Of a stretch of DNA of 64,000 bases, positions 61,923 through 64,000 are shown one piece after another; the first letter of the stretch is position 1, and the number at the start of each line of letters is the position of its first letter. Below the pieces are notes generated by a model, which did not search any database, was not told the DNA's origin, and was given only the letters and a program-made list of their open reading frames with translations. Position numbers and translations under genes: made by a program. The DNA comes from Sphingobium sp. 66-54 (lineage in GTDB: Bacteria > Pseudomonadota > Alphaproteobacteria > Sphingomonadales > Sphingomonadaceae), in NCBI GenBank assembly GCA_001899715.1, contig MKWI01000003.1:124001-188000 (forward strand), written 5' to 3'.

Positions 61923-64000
61923 TCATTGCACCGCTGAGAGCTGCGGGGTGCCATCCTGCGCGCGGTTCAGTTCAGCCATCGCCTGCCGCGCCATCTGCAT
62001 CGCCAGGATCGACTCGGCGCCGAGGTTGAGATTGACCCCTTGCGGCGTCAGCCCATCGTAGCAGAATGCGCCATCCTCGCTCGCCAGCGGCAGGCCGAGA
62101 TCGTTGTCGCCCTCGAACCAGGTGAACGCCCGCTCCGCCGCCTCCACCCAGCCCGCGTCGCCATCGACCCGGAAGGCGGAGAGGCAGGCGTCAATGGTCG
62201 CGGCGGCCTCCAGCGGTTGCTGGTCGAAGGTGGCGGGGGGCGCGAACGGCTTGCCGAAGCTCTCGGTGCCGACCGGGCGGAAATGCCCCGCCGGCGCCTT
62301 CTGTTGCTCCATCAGCCAGCGCAACGTCGCGAGGCCGGTGGCGACCACCGCCTTATCATCCAGCACGCGCCCCGCTTCGATCATCGCCTGCGGCAGGCGA
62401 GCATTGTCATAGGCGAGGACGATCTCGAACCATGACCAGTCCGGCCGCTGCGCCTGATTCAGCAAGCGCGAGAAGGTCTCGGTCGAGCGGCGCAGCAAGA
62501 GGCGCCCTTGCTCATGGCCCGGATCGGCCTCTACCGCAGCGGCGACACCAAGCATGGCGAAGGCCATGGCACGCGGTGAGTGAAGCTGCTCGGCCAGCGG
62601 CAACGCTCGCTCGAACAATCCGGTCGCCCAGCGGCGGAGGAAATCGTGCGGCGCCGCACGCATCACCCGGCCGAGCGCCCACAAGGTGCGGCCGTTGGAA
62701 TCTTCCGACCCCGCCTCTTCCAGCCAGCGCCGGTCGAAGCCCATGAAGTTGCGGAAGCGCCCGGTCTCCTCGTTCCACGCATGCTGCAGAAAGGCGGCAT
62801 AGATGCGGATGAGGTGCAGCCGCGCGGCAGGATCGCCGGCCCGCGTCTCGCATAGCAGCTTGAGCGCCCGCGCATTATCGTCGATGCAATAGCCGTGGTG
62901 CCGGTCCGGCACGCCGTGGACGCTGTGCTGGATGATGCCGACGCCATCGGTCATCGCCGCGATCCCATCGAGGCGGAGGAGGAATGGCTCGCCGGTCCTG
63001 CGCTGTTCCGGCAGCGCAACCGGCCGGCTCGCCTTCGCGTCGTTCATCACATCCATGACAGCCCTCGCATTTCTCGCCCAGATGGTCGGCCGCGCCGCGC
63101 GCCAAATCCGCCGCGCCTGTTCGGCGAGGCGGGCGGGATCGGCCAGCAACTCAATCAGCGCGCCGGCCATGGCGGCAGCATCGCCGAACGGCACCAACGT
63201 GCCGACGCCGTTGGCGAGTGCCTCGCGCGCGTGCACATAAGGCGTGGAGACGACAGGGCGGCCAAGCGCGAGCGCATAGGCCAGCGTGCCGGAGGTGATC
63301 TGCTCCTCACCCGGATAGGGGGTGAGATAGATGTCCGCCGCTTGCAGATAATCGAGCAGCTCCTCGTCTTCCAGGAAGCGGTCGACGAACCGGACATGCT
63401 CCCCCATGCCGAGGCGCGCGGCGAGTGCGATGAGGCTCTCGCGATAGGTCTCGCCCTGATCGCGCACCAGCGCCGGATGCGTCGCGCCGACGACCAGATA
63501 GCGCAGATCGGGTTGCTTCGCGACGACCGGCGGCAATGCCTGAATCGCCGTCTCGATGCCCTTGCCCGGCGAGAGCAGGCCGAATGTGAGCACGATCGGC
63601 CCGTCGCCCAGGCCCAGCTTCTCTTTGAGCCGCCCGGACTCGCGCAGCGGCCGGTCCGGCGCACCGTGCGGGATCATCCGCACGATCCGGGGATCGACCT
63701 GATACTGGTCGGCCAGCATCCGCGCTCCTTTTCGCGCCATGACGATCAGCCGGTCGGACGCGGCGAGGAGGCCCTGCATCACCCGCGCCTGATCGGGGTC
63801 CGGGTGGGAAAGCAGCGTGTGCAGCGTCGTCACCACTGGCAGGTCGAGATGCTCCAGCAGCACGAGCAGATGCCGGCCGGCAGGGCCGCCGAAGATGCCG
63901 AACTCGTGATGGACCCAGAGCAGTTGCGCACCCGAGCGCCGGATGGCGGCCGCCGCCCGGACATAGGCCGAGACATCGTCCGCCGGGATGGTCATGGCAA
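61923..64000 (-). CDS. Glycosyltransferase family 4 protein with C-terminal glycosidase-like domain (5' end cut)
   Basis: At least 690 residues; the usual first strand of a GT4 enzyme is missing, so the true start is beyond the window. The N-terminal half has HHEFGIFGG, GPIVLTFGLLSPGKGIE and the EEQITSGTLAYALALGRPVVSTPY segment with the E-x7-type nucleotide-sugar motif. From about residue 345 there is a helical repeat domain with HGYCIDDNARALKL, SNGRTLWALGRV and AYDNARLPQAMI, resembling alpha/alpha-barrel glycosidases. It is upstream of the GH130-type gene and probably works with it on one oligosaccharide. Confidence 0.85.
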   Translation of the reverse strand, partial: AMTIPADDVSAYVRAAAAIRRSGAQLLWVHHEFGIFGGPAGRHLLVLLEHLDLPVVTTLHTLLSHPDPDQARVMQGLLAASDRLIVMARKGARMLADQYQVDPRIVRMIPHGAPDRPLRESGRLKEKLGLGDGPIVLTFGLLSPGKGIETAIQALPPVVAKQPDLRYLVVGATHPALVRDQGETYRESLIALAARLGMGEHVRFVDRFLEDEELLDYLQAADIYLTPYPGEEQITSGTLAYALALGRPVVSTPYVHAREALANGVGTLVPFGDAAAMAGALIELLADPARLAEQARRIWRAARPTIWARNARAVMDVMNDAKASRPVALPEQRRTGEPFLLRLDGIAAMTDGVGIIQHSVHGVPDRHHGYCIDDNARALKLLCETRAGDPAARLHLIRIYAAFLQHAWNEETGRFRNFMGFDRRWLEEAGSEDSNGRTLWALGRVMRAAPHDFLRRWATGLFERALPLAEQLHSPRAMAFAMLGVAAAVEADPGHEQGRLLLRRSTETFSRLLNQAQRPDWSWFEIVLAYDNARLPQAMIEAGRVLDDKAVVATGLATLRWLMEQQKAPAGHFRPVGTESFGKPFAPPATFDQQPLEAAATIDACLSAFRVDGDAGWVEAAERAFTWFEGDNDLGLPLASEDGAFCYDGLTPQGVNLNLGAESILAMQMARQAMAELNRAQDGTPQLSAVQ

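Overview
This is a high-GC window from an alphaproteobacterium, almost certainly a sphingomonad (Sphingomonadaceae). The evidence is an RcdA/DUF1465 cell-cycle adaptor, three large TonB-dependent receptors, GST and SDR enzymes resembling the sphingomonad lignin-ether proteins LigF and LigD, MarR-like small regulators ending in a GLTPLGSARMRS motif, and dispersed short palindromes. No tRNA, rRNA, CRISPR array, prophage or intact insertion sequence was seen.

Left part (1-35.5 kb) is mostly housekeeping. It holds an aldehyde dehydrogenase tail, tamA-tamB (outer-membrane assembly), rcdA with two YdcH-type small proteins, a methyltransferase, sdhC-sdhD-sdhA (no sdhB beside it), a soluble chemoreceptor-like protein, prmA, phenylalanine 4-hydroxylase, ligA, a tiny membrane protein, recN and bamD. 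Two tandem paralogous winged-helix proteins follow. Then comes the classical translation/RNA operon on the minus strand in transcription order: rimP, nusA, [a 4-oxalocrotonate-tautomerase-like gene], ylxR, infB, rbfA, [two DUF6491 proteins and an opposite-strand GNAT], truB, rpsO, pnp.

Middle part (35.5-41.4 kb) begins with an AT-rich promoter region. It drives a siderophore-type TonB receptor and a PepSY membrane protein (iron uptake), followed by a periplasmic PQQ-type sugar dehydrogenase lipoprotein.

Right accessory part (41.5-60.4 kb) looks like a catabolic island. (a) A tight four-gene operon encodes only secreted proteins in a mirror arrangement A-B-B'-A'. The B proteins (DUF6152) are predicted to begin with His-His after signal cleavage, and the A proteins share Cys, YNG and WEGDTLVV motifs. 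It is divergent from a TonB receptor. (b) A MarR regulator is divergent from two LigD-like SDR genes with a secreted CxxxC protein between them. (c) A minus-strand series runs GST, GST, TonB receptor, MFS transporter, and a second secreted protein of the same CxxxC family. (d) A TetA-like MFS transporter and a LigF-like GST follow. Palindromes with the core TTGAC-N3-GTCAA lie in front of the MarR/SDR pair, the GST/MFS pair and the LigF-like GST, which suggests one regulon. My inference is uptake, detoxification and oxidation of a hydrophobic aromatic or aryl-ether compound; the substrate cannot be read from the sequence.

The right end (60.5-64 kb) has a GH130-type glycoside phosphorylase/hydrolase and a two-domain GT4 glycosyltransferase cut by the window edge.
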